Part shown: positions 4,711 through 5,122 of the stretch, one piece after another
Position numbering within the stretch: the stretch's first letter is position 1
How the letters are laid out: every line of letters begins with the position of its first letter
Source of the DNA: Actinomycetota bacterium
GTDB lineage: Bacteria > Actinomycetota > Humimicrobiia > Humimicrobiales > Humimicrobiaceae
Direction of reading: 5' to 3'
Assembly: GCA_023379515.1 (NCBI GenBank)
Contig: JAMCQQ010000194.1
Coordinates: 1 to 5,122, forward strand
DNA: 5,122 bases
The notes under the pieces: model-generated
What the model was told of the DNA's origin: nothing
What the model saw: only the letters and a program-made list of their open reading frames with translations
Database searches by the model: none
Program-made: the position numbers and the translations under genes

Positions 4711-5122
4711 TTAATTTTCTATACCCTTTCTTGCCCGGATACCGCTGGCATAATAGTGTTTGATCTCACGCATTTCCGTAACCAGGTCCGCTTTTTCAAT
4801 AATTCTTGGGTCAGCTTTCCTGCCGGTCAGGACAAGCTCAACATGCTTAGGTTTGGTATCAATAAGATTAATGATCTCATCAATACTGATAAGCTTGAAA
4901 AACTCTGCTATATTTATTTCATCCAAAATAACAAGGCCGTATTGTCCTGATGCAAGCATCTGTTTTACTTCTTCCATACCTTTTTTGGCAAGCTCGATAT
5001 CTTTCTGGGCAGGTTTTTCCCTTATGAACCTGACTCGTCCGTATTTTTTTATTGTTATAAGGTCGCTGAATTTTTCCAGAGCTTTCGTCTCACTGCATTC
5101 CTGTAATTTCATGAATTGTGCT
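4711..5122 (-). CDS. cobO: Cob(I)alamin adenosyltransferase, CobO/BtuR type (5' end cut by window edge)
   Basis: This enzyme transfers the adenosyl group of ATP to Co(I) corrinoids in adenosylcobalamin synthesis or salvage. The visible part carries the family's C-terminal motifs. Numbered from the Met at 5112, these are VILDEIN (61-67, Walker B-like), VELVLTGR (91-98) and ADLVTEMREIKH (108-119) with the ending GIRARKGIEN. The Walker A loop (GDGKGKT type) is missing because the window ends first. The frame stays open to the edge, reading A-Q-F before that Met. AQFMK aligns with the internal xQFLK segment after the first beta strand of CobO proteins, so the Met at 5112 is internal, not the start. 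The family is usually about 170-200 aa, so roughly the first 30-50 residues lie outside. It is co-directional with the iron operon but 319 nt from efeU, which has its own promoter, so it is probably a separate unit. Confidence 0.93.
   Translation of the reverse strand, partial: AQFMKLQECSETKALEKFSDLITIKKYGRVRFIREKPAQKDIELAKKGMEEVKQMLASGQYGLVILDEINIAEFFKLISIDEIINLIDTKPKHVELVLTGRKADPRIIEKADLVTEMREIKHYYASGIRARKGIEN

Noticed and set aside
4702..4950. Plus-strand open frame opposite cobO
   Set aside because: It is antisense to conserved CobO motifs and has no recognisable domain or convincing ribosome-binding site.
5110..5112. ATG at 5112 as the true start of the adenosyltransferase
   Set aside because: The frame is open to the window edge, and AQFMK aligns with the internal xQFLK segment of CobO. 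The protein would otherwise lack its ATP-binding loop, so this is a truncated view, not a short gene.
1..5122. CRISPR arrays, insertion sequences, tRNA/rRNA genes, cobalamin riboswitch
   Set aside because: No regularly spaced long repeats, transposase frames, terminal inverted repeats, or recognisable structured RNA sequences were seen on either strand.

Overview
The window looks like an iron-uptake island from an AT-rich bacterium (roughly one third G+C by eye). The ferrous-iron transporter FeoB, DtxR-type regulators and a corrinoid adenosyltransferase suggest an anaerobe or facultative anaerobe, Firmicutes-like or from another low-GC lineage. I cannot name the organism. Every gene I can support lies on the minus strand, so the window reads right to left.

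Right edge (4711-5122): the C-terminal three quarters of a CobO/BtuR-type cob(I)alamin adenosyltransferase. Its Walker A end lies beyond the window. A spacer with no gene follows (4392-4710, 319 nt). Its left third holds a good sigma-70-type promoter (TTGACA, 17-bp spacer, TAAAGT) and two side-by-side DtxR-like operator palindromes. One of these matches the classical 19-bp DtxR/IdeR consensus at 17 of 19 positions and covers the expected transcription start.

Centre (187-4391): an apparent five-gene operon. The order is an FTR1/EfeU-type high-affinity iron permease; FeoB; a 58-aa seven-cysteine zinc-ribbon-like protein found by reading between the longer frames; a 228-aa three-domain DtxR/IdeR-type regulator ending in a FeoA/SH3-like domain; and a 149-aa two-domain MntR-like regulator. 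FeoB, the Cys-rich protein and the 228-aa regulator are joined by two successive ATGA stop/start overlaps, which implies translational coupling. The remaining gaps in the operon are about 20 nt.

Left edge (1-186): a very AT-rich spacer with a perfect 10-bp tandem duplication, then the first 19 codons of another minus-strand gene with a hydrophobic N-terminus and a good ribosome-binding site.

Working together (inference): the membrane proteins bring in iron. The two regulators have different metal-ligand sets and would sense cytosolic iron (or iron versus manganese) and repress their own operon through the tandem boxes. FeoA occurs here only as the C-terminal domain of a regulator, and the small Cys-rich protein sits between transporter and regulator. 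These last two points are the least explained parts of the window. The families themselves are known, and I see no evidence for a wholly new system.
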